From the NCBI GenBank assembly GCA_029259835.1, contig JAJDEL010000095.1:1-10110 (forward strand): 10,110 nt of DNA, written 5' to 3'. Positions 1 to 7,226 of the stretch are shown one piece after another. A program made the position numbers and the translations under genes. This stretch comes from Planctomicrobium sp. (GTDB taxonomy: Bacteria; Planctomycetota; Planctomycetia; Planctomycetales; Planctomycetaceae). The first letter of the stretch is position 1. Every line of letters starts with the position of its first letter. A model generated the notes under the pieces. It saw nothing but the letters and a program-made list of their open reading frames with translations. It was not told the DNA's origin and searched no databases.

Positions 1-59
1 GAAACGTTTGCCTGTATATCAACTAAGGCATTTCCAACGCCATAAACATCGTACTTCAC
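1..59 (-). CDS. PfkB-family sugar/nucleoside kinase, N-terminal fragment (cut by window edge)
   Basis: Read on the minus strand from position 59, the sequence gives (M)KYDVYGVGNALVDIQANV and runs off the window. The GxGNALVDI segment is the first beta strand and start of the substrate site in the PfkB (ribokinase-like) family, especially the adenosine-kinase-like branch; these are cytoplasmic enzymes that phosphorylate sugars or nucleosides with ATP. The start is the GTG at 59-57: it has AAGGA six bases upstream, and an in-frame TGA (86-84) lies just before it with no ATG, GTG or TTG between. Only about 19 residues are visible, so substrate specificity cannot be judged and the catalytic GAGD motif is outside the window. 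The gene is transcribed away from the ethanolamine ammonia-lyase gene and shares its 317-base upstream region. Confidence 0.82.
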   Translation of the reverse strand, partial: MKYDVYGVGNALVDIQANV

Positions 60-376
60 ACCGTATCCTTCAATCTCGTAGTTTCAGTTCTGTTATCGCA
101 AAGCAGGTTTGTGAGTGTACCGAGGTGAGATAAAATTCGAAACGGGACAAGGAGGTGGAATATTCAGTTGCGACCAATCGTCAACGCAAATGGTACAGTT
201 TGGGACAACCTGCGAGCCGATTGTTGATGGTACATTACGAAAAGCAAGTCTCGTTTTTTGTTACTCGTTCAGCCTGTTTGAGTGTTCGATTAGCAAAAAA
301 TGACGTTAGAATTCATTGACGTCCAGGTCGCTCAATGAGCAAACGTAGAATACTCGTCCGTAAACACAGTGAGTGA
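60..376. other. Divergent intergenic region between PfkB-family kinase and eutBC fusion
   Basis: This 317-base stretch holds no gene I can support. It must contain the promoters of both divergent genes, but I see no convincing -35/-10 pair: TTGACG at 316-321 and TAGAAT at 346-351 are 24 bases apart, too far for a sigma-70 site. TGACGT occurs twice, at 301-306 and 317-322, 16 bases start to start, which could be an operator but is unproven. A full anti-Shine-Dalgarno match, AAGGAGGT, lies at 149-156 and is followed by a 19-codon TTG frame (168-227). No cobalamin riboswitch could be recognised, which is relevant because the downstream enzyme uses adenosylcobalamin. An open frame at 115-303 has no homology I recognise and is probably chance. 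Confidence 0.6.
66..70 (-). promoter_or_regulatory. Ribosome binding site AAGGA for the PfkB-family gene
   Basis: AAGGA on the minus strand lies six bases before the GTG at 59-57. It is the only good Shine-Dalgarno sequence placed at a credible start in this window, and it decides the start of the truncated kinase gene. Confidence 0.7.
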
Positions 377-2701
377 ATGATGCAGTTGAATCGACGAAAT
401 GCCCTCCAATCGCTGCTCGCTGCTCCGTTGAGCATCGGATTGCCGCTCAATCTCCTTGCCGCGGTAAATACTGAAAGAACACAGTCTGGTTTGGTATCAA
501 TTGGTTCGATTCGACCGGATGAGAATCTCTTCGAGTACATCCAGCGGAGCGTCGGAAAGTTCGACAGCCAGCTTTACCGACAAATTCTTGGCGCTGCGAA
601 CGAATTCAAAGAAGGAGACCAAAGCATCGGTGTGGCTGCCATTGATGACACGTCTCGCCAAAAAGCTCGCACGCTTTTATCGCGAACGCGACTCAGTGAT
701 ATCAACACTCATTCAATCTTTGAAGATAACCTGCACCACCTCTTGATCAGTCGACAAGCACCTCTGAGAATACAGGGCATCGAGCATCCGACTCTCTCCG
801 ATCTTAAGAATTCATTGCTCACTCAAGATGAAAAAACAATCAAAGCGTTTTCGCGCAACCTCTCCAGTGATGTCATCGCATGTGTCGTGAAGTTGATGAG
901 TAACGACGAGTTAATTTCTGTCGGTGCGAAAATTTACAATCAACTTCCAGGGAGCAAGATCGGAGCTAAGGGGTATTTGGGCGCACGTATTCAACCGAAT
1001 TCTCCGACAGATGATATTGAGGATACCCGCTGGCAAGTTTTTGATGGCTGGTCATATGCCGTTGGAGACGTACTGCTCGGCACGAATCCTGTTTCCAGCG
1101 AACCTTCTTCCGTGAAAGCAATTGAATTGGAGTTAAAGGATCTGTTGCACACGTTCGGCCTTGAAGACGTGATGCCGCACTGCGTTCTCTCTCACATTGA
1201 TGTACAAGCTGAGGTTGAAGAATCGGATCCAGACAGCACTGCTCTGTGGTTCCAGAGTATCGCCGGGACTGACAGTGCGAACCAAACGTTTGATATCAGC
1301 CTTGAAAAGATGAGGGACTATGCCCGAAATCGTACCGGAAAATACGGCTTATATTTCGAGACCGGGCAAGGTGCGGATTTCACGAATGGGCATGGACACG
1401 GCTTTGACATGGTGCTTCACGAATCTCGCAAATACGGCTTCGCCCGCGTGTTGACCGAGGACGTTGCGTCTGGTCAGAAAGCGAATGGAGCAACTCCGGC
1501 GCCTTGGGTTCACCTTAATGATGTCGCTGGATTTATTGGTCCTGAAGTCTTCCGGACGCGCGATCAACTTGTTCGCTGTTGCCTTGAAGATATTGTGATG
1601 GGGAAACTGCACGGTCTGACGATTGGTCTCGATGTTTGTTCCACCTTACACATGGACATTTCTCTCGAAGATTTGGATTGGTGCCTGGACCAAATCATGC
1701 CTGCCAACCCTGCATATTTAATGGCGCTTCCGACAAAGATCGATCCGATGTTGGGCTACCTCACGACCGGATTTCAGGACCATGTCCGTCTGCGCGAAAA
1801 ATTTGGGTACAAAGTCAATGATCCGATGTGGACGTTCTACAAAGAACTGGGAGTGATTGATGCAAACGGCCAACCGACAGAACACTTCGGAAGTCCGCTG
1901 TGGGTCTACTTGCAATACTGCCGCCGAAAGGGTGACCCGCGCACGAACAAAGAAATACTGAAATCAGGACGGGATCAATTAGAATCTGTCCGCAAGCGAG
2001 GTGTGTTCATTTCCGAAGGTTCGGGTGACCAACCGTGGGAATTGAAACCAACATTAAAAGCAGATATCCAAAGAATCTACTCCGACGCGAAGGAGAGTAT
2101 TTGGACGGAATTGACGCCGGAGTTTATCTCAAGTCTTCCGGAAGTTGTCTCGCTCCGAACTCGTTCCGCTCACCGAGAGGATTACATCCTTCACCCTGTG
2201 ACAGGGGAACAACTTTCAAAACAGTCGGAAACAAGAGTTCAACAGATGCGATCAAAGCACGCCGCGAAGTACGATTTGCAAATTGTCGTGTCCGATGGTT
2301 TGAACGCGCTGGCGATTATGAATGATCAACAACTGCAACCATTTCTGGATACGATCACGACACACTTGAAAGTGGCTGGATTCCATGCAGCACCTGAGCC
2401 TTTGATTGTGAACTCCGGACGTGTTCGCGCTGGATACCGAATTGGAGAAATCTTGTTCGGCGGACTGCCTGATCAGAGAACGATTCTGCACATTATCGGC
2501 GAACGACCTGGAACTGGACATCACACTTTTTCTGTGTACATCACACGTACATCAGGTGACGCTTGGGGAAAGACTGGCAAAGTCGACCACAACATCACGA
2601 AAGTCGTTTCCGGAATTGCGATTACAGCACTTCCGCCGGACAAGGGCGCGACGATGACCGTGAAAATTCTAGAGCAGATGACCAAGTCGAGCAATTCATA
2701 A
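377..2701 (+). CDS. eutBC: Single-chain ethanolamine ammonia-lyase (EutB-EutC fusion) with Tat-like leader
   Basis: This protein of 774 residues should convert ethanolamine to acetaldehyde and ammonia with adenosylcobalamin. Residues about 39-510 match EutB. By my alignment to E. coli EutB, the substrate and active-site residues R160, Q162, N193, E287, F329, D362 and M392 correspond to R204 and Q206 (in RIQPN), N237 (GTNPV), E328 (YFETGQG), F386 (GFIGPE), D419 (GLDVC) and M449 here, all conserved. After a linker (about 511-588), residues about 589-770 match the C-terminal Rossmann-like part of EutC, with SDGLNAL at 639-645 and GERPG at 708-712. The N-terminal EutC segment carrying the conserved GRAG stretch is not seen. 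EutB and EutC are normally separate chains of roughly 450 and 250-300 residues. The start is fixed at ATG 377 (or the adjacent ATG 380) by an in-frame TGA at 374-376; there is no clear Shine-Dalgarno. Residues 1-29 contain LNRRNALQ followed by a hydrophobic stretch, resembling a Tat signal, although the cleavage region lacks a perfect AxA. No eutA reactivase, permease or microcompartment gene is in the window. Confidence 0.93.
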   Translation: MMQLNRRNALQSLLAAPLSIGLPLNLLAAVNTERTQSGLVSIGSIRPDENLFEYIQRSVGKFDSQLYRQILGAANEFKEGDQSIGVAAIDDTSRQKARTLLSRTRLSDINTHSIFEDNLHHLLISRQAPLRIQGIEHPTLSDLKNSLLTQDEKTIKAFSRNLSSDVIACVVKLMSNDELISVGAKIYNQLPGSKIGAKGYLGARIQPNSPTDDIEDTRWQVFDGWSYAVGDVLLGTNPVSSEPSSVKAIELELKDLLHTFGLEDVMPHCVLSHIDVQAEVEESDPDSTALWFQSIAGTDSANQTFDISLEKMRDYARNRTGKYGLYFETGQGADFTNGHGHGFDMVLHESRKYGFARVLTEDVASGQKANGATPAPWVHLNDVAGFIGPEVFRTRDQLVRCCLEDIVMGKLHGLTIGLDVCSTLHMDISLEDLDWCLDQIMPANPAYLMALPTKIDPMLGYLTTGFQDHVRLREKFGYKVNDPMWTFYKELGVIDANGQPTEHFGSPLWVYLQYCRRKGDPRTNKEILKSGRDQLESVRKRGVFISEGSGDQPWELKPTLKADIQRIYSDAKESIWTELTPEFISSLPEVVSLRTRSAHREDYILHPVTGEQLSKQSETRVQQMRSKHAAKYDLQIVVSDGLNALAIMNDQQLQPFLDTITTHLKVAGFHAAPEPLIVNSGRVRAGYRIGEILFGGLPDQRTILHIIGERPGTGHHTFSVYITRTSGDAWGKTGKVDHNITKVVSGIAITALPPDKGATMTVKILEQMTKSSNS

Positions 2702-2806
2702 AAAGACTCTTACAACTCGAATATTCCGTTCCAACTGAAGTCTCCACTGTTGATAAGCACGACATCTTAATGATTCTACTTGCGTAAATTTGTTACGTCA
2801 GTGAGA

Positions 2807-5728
2807 ATGGAGGCCTCTCCCACCAAATCGCCTCTACGACTTCCCGCCATGGCAAACTGCATTCGTATCACAATCTTTACCCTATTCGTGCTACCCTTGG
2901 TTGCTCGTGCTGGGGAATCTCCTTTATACGAGACAGAGATTCGTCCAATCTTCAAGGCCGCTTGTTTTCATTGTCATGGTGAAGAGGAAGAAATTGAAGG
3001 AAATCTCGATTTGCGTTTGCGCAGATCAACAGTTCAAGGCGGAGATTCTGGCCCAGCAATCGTCGTTGATGATCCTGACTCAAGCTTGTTGTTGGAGCGA
3101 ATCGTTTCCGGAGAGATGCCACCTGGGAAATCAAAACTGACGCCAGCGGAAATTGAATTGATTCGAGCCTGGATTCGGGCAGGGGCGAAAACTGCGGAAC
3201 CAGAAGACGCTTCGGCGAGTGCGTTCTCGCTGGCGGAAAGGAATTTCTGGTCACTGCAACCGATCCAAAATCCTGCTGTCCCTAACGTCGCGGATTCTTC
3301 ACGCGTGCGAACGCCAATTGATGCGTTTGTTCTTTCGCGACTTGAAACCGAAAAGCTGAACTTCGCACCTGACGCGAATCGGCGAACGCTGATTCGCCGG
3401 CTCTCATTCGATTTGATCGGACTGCCTCCTACACCAGAAGAAGTAAAATCATTCCTTGCGGACGAGAAGCCGGACGCTTATGAACGACTTGTTGATCGCT
3501 TGCTTGAATCGCCACATTATGGTGAACGCTGGGGGCGGCATTGGTTGGATGTTGCTGGCTATGCTGACTCAGAAGGATTCAATGAAGCCGATACGGAACG
3601 ACCATCTGGGTTTCGATATCGAGATTACGTGATTCGTTCGTTCAACGCCGACAAGCCGTTCGACCTGTTCATTCAGGAACAACTCGCAGGCGATGAAATG
3701 GTGACCGGACCGTTGAAGAATCTCTCACCTGAGTCGGTTGAAAAACTGACAGCGACCGGTTTTTTAAGGATGGCTCCTGATGGCACCGCAGCAGGCGGTG
3801 CTATGGTGAATCTAGCGAGAAATCAGGTTGTCTCCGAAACGCTCAAGATTGTTTCTACGTCACTCCTGGGGCTGACTGTCGGTTGTGCGGAGTGTCACCA
3901 CCACCGGTATGACCCGATTTTGCAAACCGATTATTATTCCCTTCGCGCGATTTTTGAACCAGCACTCAACTGGAAGAAATGGCGAGTTCCAGCGGCACGC
4001 AAAATTTCGCTCTACACAGACGAAGACCGAACGCTGGCTGCGAAAATTGAAGCGGAGGCAAAAGTCATTGACGCGGAACGTGCCGCTTTAGCAAAAGTCT
4101 TTATCGACCAGACTCTTGACTCGCAGCTTCTCAAACTGGAAGGGGCTGTTCGTGAGCCGTTAAAAATTGCATACAAGACCGCAGGCTCTGAACGAACGGA
4201 CGAACAGAAGGCACTGCTCGACAAGTACCCCAAAATCCTAAAAATCAGCGACGGATCTCTCTATCTCTATGATCGTGAAATCCGCACGGACGCCGCGAAG
4301 ATTAAAGCTGAACACAAAACGAAAGAAAAGGAATTCGTCGAGCAAGCATTCACGGCTGCTCTCGCTGACCTCTCGAAAGAAGAACAAGCTGCGGTTCGTT
4401 CTGCACATGCAACAGCCGCGGCGAAACGGACTGTTGAACAAAAAACATTACTGGAAGCACATGCCGACAAGCTTGTGACAGCGGCGACACTAGAAAAGTT
4501 CAATGCCGCCTCTGCGGAAGAACTTAAGCAGTTGAAACAATCTGAGAAAGACCTTCTGGCAACTCTGAAAGCAGATCGACTGAAAGCCATTCAGGAGAAA
4601 GCTACGAAAATTCGAGAGACAAAACCGCACGAGGGATTTCTCCGTGCTCTGACAGAAGTAGCTGGTCAAGTCCCAGAAACGTTTTTGTTCAATCGAGGTG
4701 ACTTCGAGCAACCGAAACAGAAGCTCGTTCCCGCTGGGCTTTCAGTCCTGGATTCGCAAGAGCTTGTCTCGATCCCTGAGAATAATCCGGAGCTTCCAAC
4801 GACCGGACGAAGACTGGCGTTTGCCAAACGCTTAACAGATGCTCGGCATCCGTTGACCGCGCGCGTTCTCGTCAACCGATTTTGGTTGAATCACTTTAGG
4901 CGCGGGATTGTCGAGACACCGGGGGATTTTGGTTACCTCGGCGCGAGGCCATCGCATCCAGAACTTCTCGACTGGTTAGCGAACGAGTTCATGTCCAACG
5001 GTTGGAAACTGAAGCAGTTGCATAAGCTGATGGTCACCTCGACAACTTACCGACAATCGTCGAAGCGGTCACCTGAGCAGGATGAGATCGACCCAGACAA
5101 TCATCTTTACGGTCATATGTCAATACAACGAATCGATGCGGAAACTTTGCGGGATACGGTTCTCGCGATCAGTGGCAAACTCAATCGAAAGCTATACGGA
5201 GAACCGGTCTCGGTGACGAAAGACTCAATTGGCCGAATTATTATCGGGAAAGATAATCTCGACGGCGAACGTAAACCGCTCGCCGCAATTGACATGAAAG
5301 GTGAGCAGTTCCGCCGCAGCATTTACATTCAGGTGCGCCGTTCACGTCCGCTCGGAGTTCTCGCGACTTTCGATATGCCGGTGATGGAGCCGAACTGCAC
5401 AAGTCGAAATTCGTCAACAGTCACACCTCAGGCATTAATGCTGATGAACAGCGAGTTTTCCTCCGAGTATGCGGGAGTCTTCGCTCAACGTGTGTATGAA
5501 CTCACAAAGGATGATCCACAGAAGCAATGTCAGCACGCCTGGGAACTTGCGTTTGGAGAAGAAGCGACCGCCAAACAAATCGAAAATTCTGTTGCGTACA
5601 TTAACCAGCAAAAGCAGCATTACGAAAAATTCCCACAGCCCAAAAGTAAGCAGACACCTGATCAATTGGCCCTAAAGAGTTTTTGTCAGGCGCTCATCAG
5701 TTCCAATGCGTTTCTTTATGTTGATTAA
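2807..5728 (+). CDS. PSCyt1/DUF1549/DUF1553 planctomycete cytochrome-like protein
   Basis: This is a large exported protein of the planctomycete PSCyt1-PSCyt2-PSD1 architecture, about 973 residues from ATG 2807. PSCyt1 (about 42-125) has a c-type heme motif CFHCH at 53-57 and the typical SGEMPPGKSKLT stretch. PSCyt2/DUF1549 (about 165-385) contains RRLSFDLIGLPPT and HYGERWGRHWLDVAGYADSEG, and a second CxxCH (CAECH, 360-364) followed by HHRYDP. PSD1/DUF1553 (about 680-970) starts near RHPLTARVLVNRFW and ends with FCQALISSNAFLYVD. Between them, about 410-600, is a Lys/Glu/Ala-rich, probably coiled-coil insert holding two related RT(D/V)EQK(A/T)LL segments. The frame is open from a TTG at 2780. 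I prefer ATG 2807, but ATG 2849 is also plausible because it directly gives a clean Sec signal (MANCIRITIFTLFVLPLVARA); neither has a good Shine-Dalgarno. The family's biochemical role is unknown; electron transfer or carbohydrate-related activity in the periplasm is often suggested. DUF1501 follows after 15 bases, so the two are surely cotranscribed. Confidence 0.93.
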   Translation: MEASPTKSPLRLPAMANCIRITIFTLFVLPLVARAGESPLYETEIRPIFKAACFHCHGEEEEIEGNLDLRLRRSTVQGGDSGPAIVVDDPDSSLLLERIVSGEMPPGKSKLTPAEIELIRAWIRAGAKTAEPEDASASAFSLAERNFWSLQPIQNPAVPNVADSSRVRTPIDAFVLSRLETEKLNFAPDANRRTLIRRLSFDLIGLPPTPEEVKSFLADEKPDAYERLVDRLLESPHYGERWGRHWLDVAGYADSEGFNEADTERPSGFRYRDYVIRSFNADKPFDLFIQEQLAGDEMVTGPLKNLSPESVEKLTATGFLRMAPDGTAAGGAMVNLARNQVVSETLKIVSTSLLGLTVGCAECHHHRYDPILQTDYYSLRAIFEPALNWKKWRVPAARKISLYTDEDRTLAAKIEAEAKVIDAERAALAKVFIDQTLDSQLLKLEGAVREPLKIAYKTAGSERTDEQKALLDKYPKILKISDGSLYLYDREIRTDAAKIKAEHKTKEKEFVEQAFTAALADLSKEEQAAVRSAHATAAAKRTVEQKTLLEAHADKLVTAATLEKFNAASAEELKQLKQSEKDLLATLKADRLKAIQEKATKIRETKPHEGFLRALTEVAGQVPETFLFNRGDFEQPKQKLVPAGLSVLDSQELVSIPENNPELPTTGRRLAFAKRLTDARHPLTARVLVNRFWLNHFRRGIVETPGDFGYLGARPSHPELLDWLANEFMSNGWKLKQLHKLMVTSTTYRQSSKRSPEQDEIDPDNHLYGHMSIQRIDAETLRDTVLAISGKLNRKLYGEPVSVTKDSIGRIIIGKDNLDGERKPLAAIDMKGEQFRRSIYIQVRRSRPLGVLATFDMPVMEPNCTSRNSSTVTPQALMLMNSEFSSEYAGVFAQRVYELTKDDPQKQCQHAWELAFGEEATAKQIENSVAYINQQKQHYEKFPQPKSKQTPDQLALKSFCQALISSNAFLYVD

Positions 5729-5743
5729 CAGTTAATTCACACC

Positions 5744-7219
5744 ATGAAAGACGAACCAGCGATGACTGATTCGAATCACACTCGTTCCGCACGGCGTCAT
5801 TTTCTGGCGTCCTCAGCGATAGGGCTGCAATCGTTGGCACTGGCGTGGTTGCTCAAAGAAGACAAGGCATTTGCGGAGACCTTCAAGCCGGAACTGCAAC
5901 CGAAGACGTTCGACCTTACTCCGAAAATGCCACAACATCCGCCGCAGGCAACGGCGATGATTTCCATGTTCATGCAAGGCGGTCCGAGTCATCTCGATTT
6001 GTTCGACCCTAAGCCTGCGATGCAGAAATACGACGGCAAGGAGTTCCCTGGGAAAATCAAATACGACAACGCGGCACAGGCAAGTCCCGTTGTGCTGGCG
6101 AGTCCCTGGAAGTTTCAAAAACATGGAGAATGCGGAACGGAGTTGTCGGAGCTTCTGCCTGGTCTTTCGAAAATTGTGGATGACATCACCGTCGTCCGGT
6201 CGATGCACACCGGCGTGAATAATCACGGGCAGTCGATCCACGCGTTGAACACAGGCCGAATCCTTCGTGGTCGCCCAGCACTTGGTTCTTGGTTGACCTA
6301 TGGATTGGGGAATCGTTCGCAAGAATTACCAGCGTTTGTGGCGATGACCGACCCGAGAGGAATTCCGGTTGAAGGTGTGAACAATTGGTCGAACGGCTGG
6401 CTACCAGCTTTATTTCAAGGGACGGTCGTTCGCTCGCAGGAACCGAGAATTTTGAATCTCGATCCACGCAAGGAACTCTCTGGACTTGCTCAAGAAAAAT
6501 ACCTTTCGTTCGTGCAAGAACTCAACCGCGAACACCTGCGACAACACCCAGGTGAACTCGATTTGCAGGCGCGCATCGCGAGTTATGAACTCGCAGCGAA
6601 AATGCAAACCGCCGCCAAAGAAGCACTCGATATCAGTAAAGAAACAAAAGCCACGCAGACTCTGTACGGCCTTGATGACCCTGCAACGGAAGAGTTCGGT
6701 GCTCGCTGTCTGATTGCTAGGCGATTGGTTGAACGTGGCGTCCGATTCGTGCAACTCTACACCAAGAACCAATACTGGGATCACCACGGCAGCATCCGCA
6801 CGTCACTGCCTGCTGCGTGTAAGAAAACTGACAAGCCGTCAGCGGCACTGGTCACCGATTTGAAACAGCGAGGTCTGCTCGACTCAACCGTTGTCCATTG
6901 GGGCGGCGAAATGGGACGGCTGCCTGTCATTCAAAACAACGCAGGAGCCGCGAAAGTTGGCCGTGATCACAACACATATGGGTTCAGCATGTGGCTCGCC
7001 GGTGGTGGCATCAAAGCAGGTGGCACATACGGAGCGACCGACGAATTTGGACACAAAGCAGTCGAGGATGTTGTCAACCATTTCGATTACCACGCAACGC
7101 TATTGCACCTCTTCGGCCTCGACCCGGAACAACTCGTCTATCTCCGAAATGGTCGAGCACAATCTCTCCTCGATGGTCAAGACGGCAACATCGTCCGTGG
7201 GATATTGCAGCGAGGTTGA
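5744..7219 (+). CDS. DUF1501 family protein with Tat signal
   Basis: This is a 491-residue protein of the DUF1501 family (alkaline phosphatase/sulfatase-like fold), normal in length. The N-terminus has a twin-arginine motif, ARRHFLA at 16-22, then a hydrophobic stretch to about residue 37, so export in folded form by Tat is expected. Family landmarks run the whole length: MFMQGGPSHLDLFDPKP with H83 and D85, NNHGQSIHALNTG, YWDHHG with D346 and H347-H348, HWGGEMGR with E389, GRDHNTYGFSMWLAGGGIKAGG with D408-H409, and the closing DYHATLLHLFGLDPE. The conserved Asp, Glu and His residues are likely metal ligands by analogy with the superfamily. The substrate is not known for any close relative that I can name. 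ATG 5744 is taken as start; ATG 5762 (residue 7) would keep the Tat motif and is equally possible. Its partner DUF1549/DUF1553 gene ends 15 bases upstream, the standard planctomycete arrangement. Confidence 0.93.
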   Translation: MKDEPAMTDSNHTRSARRHFLASSAIGLQSLALAWLLKEDKAFAETFKPELQPKTFDLTPKMPQHPPQATAMISMFMQGGPSHLDLFDPKPAMQKYDGKEFPGKIKYDNAAQASPVVLASPWKFQKHGECGTELSELLPGLSKIVDDITVVRSMHTGVNNHGQSIHALNTGRILRGRPALGSWLTYGLGNRSQELPAFVAMTDPRGIPVEGVNNWSNGWLPALFQGTVVRSQEPRILNLDPRKELSGLAQEKYLSFVQELNREHLRQHPGELDLQARIASYELAAKMQTAAKEALDISKETKATQTLYGLDDPATEEFGARCLIARRLVERGVRFVQLYTKNQYWDHHGSIRTSLPAACKKTDKPSAALVTDLKQRGLLDSTVVHWGGEMGRLPVIQNNAGAAKVGRDHNTYGFSMWLAGGGIKAGGTYGATDEFGHKAVEDVVNHFDYHATLLHLFGLDPEQLVYLRNGRAQSLLDGQDGNIVRGILQRG

Positions 7220-7226
7220 GTGATGC

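Noticed and set aside
115..303. Open frame of 62 codons from GTG in the intergenic region upstream of eutBC
   Set aside because: No recognisable domain, no Shine-Dalgarno before the GTG, composition unlike the neighbouring proteins; most likely chance. Its FETGQG stretch is recorded separately as a low-interest observation.
316..351. TTGACG / TAGAAT as a sigma-70 promoter for eutBC
   Set aside because: The elements are 24 bases apart, well beyond the usual 16-18, and no alternative -35 fits the TAGAAT.
60..376. Possible cobalamin riboswitch controlling the AdoCbl-dependent enzyme
   Set aside because: I looked for a B12-box-like AGYCAGGAGACCTGCC stretch and a GCCACTG motif and found none, and there is no clear multi-helix layout. 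A covariance-model search (Infernal, Rfam cobalamin models) would settle it.
2783..2797. Inverted repeat CGTAA-ATTTG-TTACG just before the DUF1549/DUF1553 gene
   Set aside because: Only five A/T-rich pairs; too weak to call a terminator or operator.
2780..2806. TTG at 2780 as the start of the DUF1549/DUF1553 gene
   Set aside because: It only extends the frame with nine residues of no signal character and has no Shine-Dalgarno; ATG 2807 or ATG 2849 is more credible.
4267..4590. Long minus-strand frame of 107 codons opposite the DUF1549/DUF1553 gene
   Set aside because: It is an antisense shadow of the Lys/Glu/Ala-rich insert, giving a Ser/Ala/Phe-rich product with no family resemblance.
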